18,069 nt of DNA, from the NCBI GenBank assembly GCA_045536365.1, contig JAZSNL010000002.1:1-18069 (forward strand), written 5' to 3'. A program made the position numbers and the translations under genes. Shown here piece after piece: positions 6,668-12,354 of the stretch. Source of the DNA: JAZSNL01 sp045536365. Lineage in GTDB: Bacteria > Bacillota_I > Bacilli_A > ML615J-28 > CAG-313. Every line of letters begins with the position of its first letter. Within the stretch, counting starts at the first letter, position 1. The notes under the pieces are model-generated. The model was not told the DNA's origin and did not search any database. It saw only the letters and a list, made by a program, of their open reading frames with translations.

Positions 6668-7273
6668 ATGGAAAGAATTAATAATTGGAATGAAGTAGAA
6701 GCAAAAGGGATGGAAGATTTTAAAAATCTACCAATAGGAGCTTACGAATGTATTATAAAAGAAGCAGAAGTTTATAAAAATCAAGACAATGGAAAAGAAA
6801 GTTTTAGAGTTGCAATTGATATAGCAACAGGAGAATATAAAGATTATTTTCAAAAAAGATATGATAACAACACAAATTCAAATAAAAAATGGGACAACAA
6901 TGCAACTCGTTATTTAGCTTTTCAAGGAGATAATGTACCATATTTCAAAGGCTTTATAACTTGCGTAGAAAATTCAAATGTAGGCTACACTTGGAATTGG
7001 GATGAAGCAACATTAAAAGGTAAAAAAATATGTGGAGTATTCCAATATGAAGAATACGAAAAACAAGATGGTTCAAAAGCAGTTAAAGTAAGATTAAATA
7101 AATTCAGAAGTTTAGACAAAATGAAAGATATTGAAGTAAGTGATAGTGTTAAATTATTAAATGGCTCATATATGTCAATTGATGACTACAACGAAAGAAA
7201 AGAAGATAAAAAAGATGCCTTTGTTGACTTTGGAGATGTTGTAGAAATTAATGATGATGACCTTGCGTTTTAA
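6668..7273 (+). CDS. Probable single-strand-DNA-binding protein (DUF669-like)
   Basis: A 201-residue protein. The order is an N-terminal NLPIGAYECIIKEAE strand pair, aromatic-rich strands around residues 55-85 (YFQKRYDNN...), an ICGVFQYEEYE segment, and an Asp/Glu-rich tail. This fits the DUF669-type proteins that stand next to Sak4-like ATPases in Bacillota phages and are thought to coat single-stranded DNA. The last six residues are DDDLAF. This closely mimics the acidic, Phe-ended tip that bacterial SSB uses to recruit partner proteins (DDDIPF in E. coli). It is the last gene of the P2 operon, with a terminator nine bases downstream. Confidence 0.7.
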   Translation: MERINNWNEVEAKGMEDFKNLPIGAYECIIKEAEVYKNQDNGKESFRVAIDIATGEYKDYFQKRYDNNTNSNKKWDNNATRYLAFQGDNVPYFKGFITCVENSNVGYTWNWDEATLKGKKICGVFQYEEYEKQDGSKAVKVRLNKFRSLDKMKDIEVSDSVKLLNGSYMSIDDYNERKEDKKDAFVDFGDVVEINDDDLAF

Positions 7274-7281
7274 TTAAAATT

Positions 7282-7308
7282 AAAAGTAGTTTAAAAACTA
7301 CTTTTTTT
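7282..7308 (+). terminator. Rho-independent terminator of the P2 operon
   Basis: A perfect 11-bp inverted repeat, AAAAGTAGTTT / AAACTACTTTT, is separated by two A residues; the innermost pairs will be open. It runs into a T7 tract. It separates the recombination operon from promoter P3. Confidence 0.8.
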
Positions 7309-7321
7309 GTTTAAATAAGTG

Positions 7322-7350
7322 TTGACTAGATACAAAATAGGTGCTATAAT
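7322..7350 (+). promoter_or_regulatory. Early promoter P3 (sigma-A, extended -10)
   Basis: TTGACT (7322-7327), a 17-base spacer and a perfect TATAAT (7345-7350) preceded by TGC. It uses the same TTGACT -35 as P1 and P2. The leader GATAGGAGGTGCAATATG closely parallels that of P2 (GATAGGAGGTAGAATATG). It drives the replication operon. Confidence 0.85.
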
Positions 7351-7379
7351 TCAATTAGATTAAAGATAGGAGGTGCAAT

Positions 7380-7535
7380 ATGGAACAACCAATTTTGAGA
7401 TTACAAAAAAATGCTGAAACAAAAACAAACAAAATGAGAATACCACAACAAGTAATTGAAAAATGGGGAAAAAATTATTATATGGAAATTTACAATGATT
7501 ATATTAAATTAGTACCTGTAAAGAAAGGAGAATAA
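7380..7535 (+). CDS. Tiny AbrB/MazE-like swapped-hairpin protein
   Basis: A 51-residue protein. The core (KMRIPQQVIEKWG...YYMEIYNDYIKLVP) follows the AbrB/SpoVT pattern: an Ile-Pro turn into a short helix ending in Gly, then two strands ending in a (I)xLVP signature. Such domains swap hairpins in a dimer and bind DNA. It has a consensus AGGAGGT site, and its last codons (KKGE) carry the site for the next gene. It is the first gene behind P3, mirroring the ribbon-helix-helix gene behind P2. That points to control of its own promoter. DNA-binding is inferred from the fold pattern. Confidence 0.65.
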   Translation: MEQPILRLQKNAETKTNKMRIPQQVIEKWGKNYYMEIYNDYIKLVPVKKGE

Positions 7536-7537
7536 AA

Positions 7538-8197
7538 ATGGCTAAAAATAGTTTTATATTATACTATGACCAAAAAGAAGTTATAGATGAACTTGATGAT
7601 GAACAAGCAGGGAAACTTTTTAAAGCCATTTATGAGTATAATGTAAATAAAAAAATCACATTGAAAGGTGCGTTAAAACTTGTATTTATTCCTTTTAAAA
7701 CATCTTTTGATAGAAACGATGATAAATGGGATGATATTAAAGAAAAAAGGAGTAATGCAGGTAAAAATCATACTGGAAATCAATACACTAGACAAAAAGA
7801 AATGGAACAAATGGAACAAGTGTCCCAAAATGGAACAAATGGAACTGTTAGTGTTAGTGATAGTGTAAGTGTAAATGTAAGTGATAGTGTAAGTGTGAGT
7901 GTTAATAATATACCTGACACACACGACACCATTTTTGAGTTTTCTTGTTTTACTTTTGAAAATTATGAAAAAAATGATTTGAAAAAAAGTTGTAAAAAGT
8001 TTTTTAATTACTACAATGAAAAAAAATGGAAGGGTGTTAATGATTGGCAAGAAAAACTTAAAATGTGGATAGAAGATGACTTTGCTAATGGCAAAATAAA
8101 AATTAAACAAAAAGAGGAATACGATACTAGAAAGTTTTTTGAAGATGAAAATGGACTTTTCAAGTATGACAGCGAGGGTGTGAAACATTATGTATAG
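7538..8197 (+). CDS. DUF6291-like phage replication protein
   Basis: A 219-residue protein. Residues 1-~75 (NSFILYYDQKEVIDELDDEQAGKLFKAIYEY...FIPFKTSFDRN) match the pattern of DUF6291-type N-terminal domains found in replication proteins of Bacillota phages. A low-complexity linker of repeated Ser/Val (VSVSDSVSVNVSDSVSV, ~103-120) joins it to a C-terminal region. That region contains FFNYYNEKKWKGVNDWQEKLKMWI (~164-187), typical of phage replisome organisers that bind origin DNA and load the helicase. It overlaps the DnaB-type helicase gene by 8 bases, which agrees with that job. The linker DNA holds iteron-like repeats. Confidence 0.75.
   Translation: MAKNSFILYYDQKEVIDELDDEQAGKLFKAIYEYNVNKKITLKGALKLVFIPFKTSFDRNDDKWDDIKEKRSNAGKNHTGNQYTRQKEMEQMEQVSQNGTNGTVSVSDSVSVNVSDSVSVSVNNIPDTHDTIFEFSCFTFENYEKNDLKKSCKKFFNYYNEKKWKGVNDWQEKLKMWIEDDFANGKIKIKQKEEYDTRKFFEDENGLFKYDSEGVKHYV
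7802..7901 (+). repeat. Clustered direct repeats in the replication gene; candidate origin
   Basis: Four copies of ATGGAACAA or ATGGAAC start at 7802, 7811, 7830 and 7839. They are followed by two tandem 24-bp units (7854-7877 and 7878-7901) that match at 21 of 24 bases and contain AGTGATAGTGTAAGTGT. Origins inside the initiator gene, made of such iterons, are known for lambda and several Gram-positive phages. The origin role here is inference. Confidence 0.45.
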
Positions 8198-9425
8198 AAT
8201 TTGCGAAGAAAATAGAATGCAAACTGAAAATGAATTTTTGGCGCTTGTATTAAATAAACCTGAAGTTATTGATTTATTACAAATTAAACCAAAATATTTG
8301 TGTAGCAAAGATAATAGAAAAATGTTAGAATATGCGATAGAGTGTTACAAAAATTATAAAATAATATCACCTGCAAGAATTTTGGAAGTACACAAAGATT
8401 TTGATGCTGATTATTATATTGAATTATTGATTAACGAAATGTGGCATGAACAGGCTTGGAAAGAACAATTAGATGTTGCCCAGGAAAGTATTTTAAAATT
8501 TTACAAAGAAGATGTTATAAAATTTTTGAACGAAAAGTTAAATGAGGAAAAAATCCAATATAACGAATATATGCAAAAGATGAAAGACATCGACAATGTA
8601 CAATTGTTAGAAAATTCAACTGAACTAAAAAAGCAAGAGATTTTACAAAGTATTAACGAAGAAAAAGCACGAATTAATTTGAATAAATTTCCACGATTAA
8701 ATAATATATTAAAATTAGTACAGGGCGACTTTTTAATCATAGGTGCGACAACTGGAGCAGGTAAGTCGGGATTGCTGATTAATTTAATGGCAGATTTAAT
8801 GACTGGATTCCAATGTATTTATTTCAATATGGAAATGAGCAAAAGCACGATTTACAAGAGAATAATATCGGTAAATGCAGATGTTAAAGTTGGAGATGTT
8901 GAAAAGCCACGCACCGATTACCAAAGAAATTTAATTAATACTACACTTGATAAAATAGAACAAGCAAAGTTGATAATAGAACATAAAGCAAGTGATATGA
9001 CTATGATTAAGTCAACCATCGCTAAAATGAAAGATAAAAATAGACATACAATTGTGTTTATAGACCACCTTGGACTTGTTAAAATAGATGGTGTGCGTTC
9101 TTTATATGAGCAAGCGACCGAAGTAGCAAAAGAACTAAGACAAATTTGTTTGGAGTATGACTGCACAATTATAAGCGCTAGTCAATTAAACAGAGGCGCT
9201 TACACAAGTGATGAAATAACTTTATCAATGTTAAAAGATTCAGGTGAGTTGGAAAATAGTGCTAGTAAAGTTATATTGCTTTACAAAGACAAAAATTCTA
9301 AAAAGGAAGATTTGATGCAAGATATGATACTTGATGTTGCTAAAAATAGAGATGGGTATACAGGTGTTGTTGAAACTATCTATGACAAAGAAAAACAAAT
9401 ATTTAGAGAAAAAAGGGAGTATTAA
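8190..9425 (+). CDS. DnaB-type replicative DNA helicase
   Basis: A 411-residue RecA-fold helicase. Residues 1-~150 are a helical N-terminal domain. Walker A is GATTGAGKSG (185-194), Walker B is TIVFIDHLGL (Asp292), SASQLNR (329-335) follows, and the SGELENSAS stretch (351-359) corresponds to the DnaB H4 region. It would unwind the phage replication fork as a hexamer and is loaded by the protein encoded just upstream. The ATG at 8190 is favoured by GAGGGTG eight bases before it; an in-frame ATG at 8217 would trim nine residues but has a poorer site. No primase domain is present, so host primase is presumably used. Confidence 0.85.
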   Translation: MYRICEENRMQTENEFLALVLNKPEVIDLLQIKPKYLCSKDNRKMLEYAIECYKNYKIISPARILEVHKDFDADYYIELLINEMWHEQAWKEQLDVAQESILKFYKEDVIKFLNEKLNEEKIQYNEYMQKMKDIDNVQLLENSTELKKQEILQSINEEKARINLNKFPRLNNILKLVQGDFLIIGATTGAGKSGLLINLMADLMTGFQCIYFNMEMSKSTIYKRIISVNADVKVGDVEKPRTDYQRNLINTTLDKIEQAKLIIEHKASDMTMIKSTIAKMKDKNRHTIVFIDHLGLVKIDGVRSLYEQATEVAKELRQICLEYDCTIISASQLNRGAYTSDEITLSMLKDSGELENSASKVILLYKDKNSKKEDLMQDMILDVAKNRDGYTGVVETIYDKEKQIFREKREY

Positions 9426-9426
9426 T

Positions 9427-9579
9427 ATGAGTGAAGCACGAAAAGAAGAATTAATACACGAAATAACAAGGTTATTAATAAAACAAGATTTTTATGATAA
9501 AGAACATAATATAGATACATATGTTAAAAAAACAAGAATATATAAAGATTTGATTAAGATGGTGAAAGAATTGTTATGA
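9427..9579 (+). CDS. Small helical protein, unknown function
   Basis: A 50-residue protein (MSEARKEELIHEITRLLIKQ...) predicted as two helices with no membrane segment. AAGGGAG in the last codons of the helicase gene is its ribosome-binding site. That fixes the start here, not at an upstream in-frame ATG inside the helicase gene. Its stop overlaps the next start (ATGA). No family recognised. Confidence 0.55.
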   Translation: MSEARKEELIHEITRLLIKQDFYDKEHNIDTYVKKTRIYKDLIKMVKELL

Positions 9580-9755
9580 AAAGGGAAGTACAAGATAGAA
9601 AAAGACAATTATACAAACAAGCAATGATTTTAAGAGAAATAGCAATTGATAAACAACCGCTTGATAAACAAAAAGAATTGCGAGAACAACAAGATGATGC
9701 TTATAAGAGATTTCAGTTTATAACTAATTTAGAAAATGCAATGAGAACAAAATGA
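9576..9755 (+). CDS. Small basic helical protein, unknown function
   Basis: A 59-residue protein, ATGA-coupled to the gene before. Arg/Lys/Gln-rich helical sequence (KREVQDRKRQLYKQAMILREI) suggests an extended amphipathic helix that could bind nucleic acid or form a coiled coil. No cysteine and no membrane segment. The ribosome-binding site (AAGATGGTGAAAG) is weak, so it probably relies on coupling. Function unknown. Confidence 0.5.
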   Translation: MKREVQDRKRQLYKQAMILREIAIDKQPLDKQKELREQQDDAYKRFQFITNLENAMRTK

Positions 9756-9772
9756 TAATTTAAGGAGGAAAT

Positions 9773-9916
9773 ATGAAAATAATAGAAGAAAATAAGAAAA
9801 TAGAGAAAATAGATTTAAGTGTTTTAAACACTCAAAAAGATAAAAATAGAGAATTTAGAAGAGCAATTAACGAACTAATAGATGAAGTAGAAAACTTAAA
9901 GGGTAAGAGTGAGTAA
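9773..9916 (+). CDS. Small charged helical protein, unknown function
   Basis: A 47-residue protein behind a perfect AAGGAGG. Highly charged helix-forming sequence (KIIEENKKIEKIDLSVLN... RAINELIDEVENLKGKSE). It shares its last six residues, LKGKSE, with the next protein. The underlying DNA, AAGGGTAAGAGTGA, is repeated at both gene ends, so it probably acts as a shared start signal for the following genes. No family recognised. Confidence 0.5.
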   Translation: MKIIEENKKIEKIDLSVLNTQKDKNREFRRAINELIDEVENLKGKSE

Positions 9917-9917
9917 T

Positions 9918-10127
9918 ATGACAGAACATTTAAAATTAGTTAAAGAAAATGCTTACTTAAAATTAGGTATTATTAACTTAATAGAAGCAATTGATAAAGA
10001 AAGACAATTAAATGGTATTAAAGACTTTTTAAAAGATTTAATAGATGGTGTTGAAGAAAACACAAGAAAAAGAAATGCAGAAAATATATCAAAGTTTTTT
10101 GATGAGTTAAAGGGTAAGAGTGAATAA
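9918..10127 (+). CDS. Small helical protein, unknown function
   Basis: A 69-residue protein of mostly helical, charged sequence (LVKENAYLKLGIINLIEAIDKER...), ending LKGKSE like the preceding protein. The ATG at 9918 is preferred over an in-frame GTG at 9909, which would lie inside the previous gene and leave less room for the AAGGGTAAGAG signal. It abuts the next ATG directly. Function unknown; its length and layout fit the small accessory genes typical after a phage helicase. Confidence 0.5.
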   Translation: MTEHLKLVKENAYLKLGIINLIEAIDKERQLNGIKDFLKDLIDGVEENTRKRNAENISKFFDELKGKSE

Positions 10128-10466
10128 ATGAAATTAGAAGTAGGAATGTATGTAAGAACTAAATGGGGGTATATATGTAAATTAATAAACATAAATGATT
10201 TTAGAGAACCATCTTTTAAATATGGAGTTGAAGCAAATTATTTAAGAGATGTTATGTTTATTGGTGATGAAGATATAGCAAAAGCAAGTCATAACATAAT
10301 AGACCTTATAGAAGTAGGAGATTATGTTAATGGGGAAAGAGTTGAAGAAATTTGGAAAGAAGTTGTGTTAGTAGGGCAAGAATGTAGACCTATATCATTT
10401 AACAATATTAAATCAATAGTAACTTCCCAACAATTTGAAAGTATGAGTTATAAGAGAGGAGATTAG
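10128..10466 (+). CDS. Conserved-looking phage protein of unknown function
   Basis: A 112-residue protein that starts one base after the stop of the previous gene. It has a beta-rich N-terminus (VGMYVRTKWGYICKLINI), then an ASHNIIDLIEVGDYVNGERV segment and a C-terminal IKSIVTSQQFESMSYK. I recognise this layout from hypothetical proteins common in Clostridium-type phages, but know no function. The NIIDLIEVGDYVNG stretch would form a compact beta barrel resembling small SH3-like folds; this is only an impression. Confidence 0.6.
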   Translation: MKLEVGMYVRTKWGYICKLININDFREPSFKYGVEANYLRDVMFIGDEDIAKASHNIIDLIEVGDYVNGERVEEIWKEVVLVGQECRPISFNNIKSIVTSQQFESMSYKRGD

Positions 10467-10468
10467 AA

Positions 10469-10699
10469 ATGTTAAAGATAAAAGACAATGTAGATTTAAA
10501 AGAATTAGAGAAGTATGGGTTTATATTACAACAAGTTGGTTTAGATAATGCTTATGCAAAATTTATATTAAAAGGCAAATATAGGGAAAATTTAATAATT
10601 TGGAGAGATGACAAATCAATTCAAACAGAAGGCATAGAAATATTAGATACATTATACAATTTAATAAAAGATGAATTAGTAGAGAGAGTAGAGGATTAA
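10469..10699 (+). CDS. Hypothetical protein
   Basis: A 76-residue protein with GAGAGGAGA two to ten bases upstream of the ATG region. The first half alternates strands (YGFILQQVG, YAKFILKG, NLIIWRD); the second is an acidic amphipathic helix (ILDTLYNLIKDELVERVED). This mixed alpha/beta pattern is seen in many small phage proteins. No motif or family is recognised. Confidence 0.5.
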   Translation: MLKIKDNVDLKELEKYGFILQQVGLDNAYAKFILKGKYRENLIIWRDDKSIQTEGIEILDTLYNLIKDELVERVED

Positions 10700-10701
10700 A
10701 T

Positions 10702-10770
10702 ATGGAATATAATACAAAAACAAAAATAACAAATTATGATATAAGAAAGGTTAAAGTGAAGAAGTTATGA
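10702..10770 (+). CDS. Possible 22-residue peptide
   Basis: A very short reading frame (MEYNTKTKITNYDIRKVKVKKL) starts two bases after the previous stop and ends in an ATGA overlap with the next gene. Its start has only GAGGATT upstream. It may be a real small peptide, or mainly a means to carry translation into the membrane-protein gene that follows. Weakly supported. Confidence 0.25.
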   Translation: MEYNTKTKITNYDIRKVKVKKL

Positions 10771-10946
10771 AAAAAGCAAAAAAAATATTTATAGCAATAT
10801 TTGGTGGTTTATATATCACAATGTTTATTTATTCATTCTTTTATATGTTTGTTACTGGTGATATAACTTATATATTTTGGTTAGGTATTCCACTTGGTGC
10901 TTGGTTAATAGGAAGTCTAATTTATATGTGTTTAAAGGAAGATTAG
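10767..10946 (+). CDS. Small two-helix membrane protein, unknown function
   Basis: A 59-residue protein with a basic start (MKKAKK) and two hydrophobic helices at about residues 7-29 and 35-55, joined by a short TGDIT turn. Both ends would face the cytoplasm. The preceding AAAGGTTAAAGTGAAG provides a weak ribosome-binding site, and the start overlaps the previous stop. It resembles small early-expressed phage membrane proteins in general but no named family. It is not adjacent to the lysis genes, so a holin role is not supported. Confidence 0.55.
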   Translation: MKKAKKIFIAIFGGLYITMFIYSFFYMFVTGDITYIFWLGIPLGAWLIGSLIYMCLKED

Positions 10947-10956
10947 GTGATAATAA

Positions 10957-11376
10957 ATGAGTGAAGAAGAAACAATAATGAGTGGAGAAGAAATAATAAC
11001 AGAGTTTATACAAAATGCAACAGGTTTTAGAATTGTTGCGAGTGATTTAACAACAGGAAAAGTTGTAGTAAACAATATAGAAATAACAAGTATAGAAGAT
11101 TGGAATAAAGTTACACATTCAATAGTTGAATTACAACAAGAAAACTCACAACTAAAAGAACAAGTACAATGTCTAATAAAACAAAGAGATGATACAAATA
11201 AGAGTGCAGTAGAAACAATAGAAAAGTATCAAGTAGAAAACTCACAACTAAAAGAAAGAATAGAAAAGGCAATAGAATATATAGAAAGCCATAAAATGAT
11301 TGATTATGATGAATTTGAATATTTAAGTACAAGTCCAAAACATTTAATAGAAATACTAAAAGGAGATAAAGAATGA
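10957..11376 (+). CDS. Coiled-coil protein, unknown function
   Basis: A 139-residue protein. After an acidic start (MSEEETIMSGEEII), residues ~15-45 form a small beta-rich part. The rest is a coiled coil in which IVELQQENSQLKEQVQ and YQVENSQLKERIEKAIEYIE are near repeats. The C-terminal ~25 residues (AIEYIE...LIEILKGDKE) match the end of the next protein, showing that the two are partial paralogs. AGGTGAT at 10946-10952 sets the start. A scaffold or oligomerising role is possible, but unsupported beyond the coiled coil. Confidence 0.6.
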   Translation: MSEEETIMSGEEIITEFIQNATGFRIVASDLTTGKVVVNNIEITSIEDWNKVTHSIVELQQENSQLKEQVQCLIKQRDDTNKSAVETIEKYQVENSQLKERIEKAIEYIESHKMIDYDEFEYLSTSPKHLIEILKGDKE

Positions 11377-11627
11377 GTGAAGAAAAAATAAATGATATTC
11401 AAGAATTAATTGAAAGAAAAATTTTATTAGCAGAAGTAAGCGGAGGTTTAACTTCTAGTGATAGAAAGTTTATTGATTTATGGAATTATACAGTTGATTT
11501 ACAACAAAGAATACAAAAAGCCATAGAATATATAAAAGAAAATGATAATAGTGAATTAGGAATATATCAAACAAAATTTATAGGAAAAGATAAATTAATA
11601 AAAATTTTAAAAGGAGATAAAGAATGA
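11373..11627 (+). CDS. Small paralog of the preceding coiled-coil protein
   Basis: An 84-residue protein with the same MSEE start, the same LQQRIQKAIEYIKE core and the same LIKILKGDKE end as the protein before it, but without the long coiled coil. The ATGA overlap and the AAAGGAGATAAAG site inside the previous gene's last codons give tight coupling. The pair probably arose by duplication and internal gain or loss. Function unknown. Confidence 0.55.
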   Translation: MSEEKINDIQELIERKILLAEVSGGLTSSDRKFIDLWNYTVDLQQRIQKAIEYIKENDNSELGIYQTKFIGKDKLIKILKGDKE

Positions 11628-11791
11628 AAAGATTATTAACAAACAAAAAATTTCTAGAAACAACAGCAATAATTTTTATTTTGATTATATATGCTTTTAT
11701 TTCAATGATATTAATTGAAATAATCCAAAAAGAAAATAACAAAAGCAACATTGGTTGTTATTGTACTAAAGATGGTACATTTTGTCCTTAA
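11624..11791 (+). CDS. Single-span membrane protein with Cys-rich tail
   Basis: A 55-residue protein: a basic start (MKRLLTNKKF), one transmembrane helix at ~13-35, then a polar tail with three cysteines (GCYCTKDGTFCP) that would lie outside the membrane. AAAGGAGATAAAG in the previous gene is its ribosome-binding site, with an ATGA overlap. It is not a lipoprotein signal in the usual sense, because the Cys residues are at the far end. Function unknown. Confidence 0.5.
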   Translation: MKRLLTNKKFLETTAIIFILIIYAFISMILIEIIQKENNKSNIGCYCTKDGTFCP

Positions 11792-11806
11792 AGGCAAATA
11801 AACGCC

Positions 11807-11872
11807 AATTTAAGCGATTTTATACCTTTTTAGTATATTTATATTATTTTAGTTAAAAAATTGCTTAGAATT
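11807..11872 (+). other. Imperfect long hairpin before the ERCC4-type nuclease gene
   Basis: TAAGCGATTTT (11811-11821) pairs with AAAATTGCTTA (11857-11867) with one G-T wobble. The stem is extended by AATT/AATT (11807-11810 and 11869-11872) past a one-base bulge. An inner ATAC/GTAT pair may close a smaller loop. There is no T tract after it, so it is unlikely to be a terminator. It could be an RNA structure governing the nuclease gene, or an operator. Confidence 0.35.
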
Positions 11873-11904
11873 GAAATTAGATAGGTTTAAGAAAGGAATA
11901 GATG

Positions 11905-12354
11905 ATGAGTAATATTATAATTTGTGATACTAGAGAAAAAGGCAATAAAAAAATTCTTGAATATTTTGACAACGTTGGGCAAGATTATATTGTTTCAAAA
12001 CTTGATGCTGGTGATTATATGCTATACAAAGACTACACCACTATTATCGACAAGAAAGATGGCTTACTCGAACTCGCCGGTAATCTTTGCCACACGTCCG
12101 AACACAATCGAATAAAAAGAGAAATTGCCAAAGCTCGTGAGTTAGGTTGTCAAAACTTTATCTTTTTAATTCAAGACAACAAAATAAAAACGCTTGAAGA
12201 TATTAAATCTTGGAGTTCACCACACACCAAAGTCAAAGGCGAAACTTTATTGAAAATTATGAACACTATGCATACAAGATACGGTGTTCGATTTATTGTA
12301 CTCCCTAAAAAAAAGATGGGAGAAATGATTATAAAATTGTTAGGAGTGAAATAA
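11905..12354 (+). CDS. ERCC4/XPF-type nuclease
   Basis: A 149-residue protein with the ERCC4 nuclease core. It contains Asp8-Thr-Arg-Glu-Lys (DTREK), Gly-Asp37-Tyr in DAGDYML, and IIDKKDGLLEL, where the family's ERK triad appears as Asp49-Lys50-Lys51. These enzymes cut branched or flapped DNA using metal ions. The ERK-to-DKK change is notable but also occurs in phage versions as I recall them. An ATG three bases upstream is equally in frame; AAAGGA spacing slightly favours this one. It is joined by a TAATG overlap to the cytosine methyltransferase. Codon use is richer in C/G than in neighbouring genes. It probably acts in phage recombination or repair. Confidence 0.8.
   Translation: MSNIIICDTREKGNKKILEYFDNVGQDYIVSKLDAGDYMLYKDYTTIIDKKDGLLELAGNLCHTSEHNRIKREIAKARELGCQNFIFLIQDNKIKTLEDIKSWSSPHTKVKGETLLKIMNTMHTRYGVRFIVLPKKKMGEMIIKLLGVK

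Noticed and set aside
7680..7868. A 62-codon plus-strand frame within the replication gene
   Set aside because: It overlaps the replication protein in another frame and has no start signal; it is a by-product of the repeats.
7673..8308. A 211-codon open frame on the minus strand
   Set aside because: It lies opposite the well-supported replication gene, has low-complexity Ile/Thr/Tyr runs that mirror the AT-rich repeats, and lacks a ribosome-binding site.
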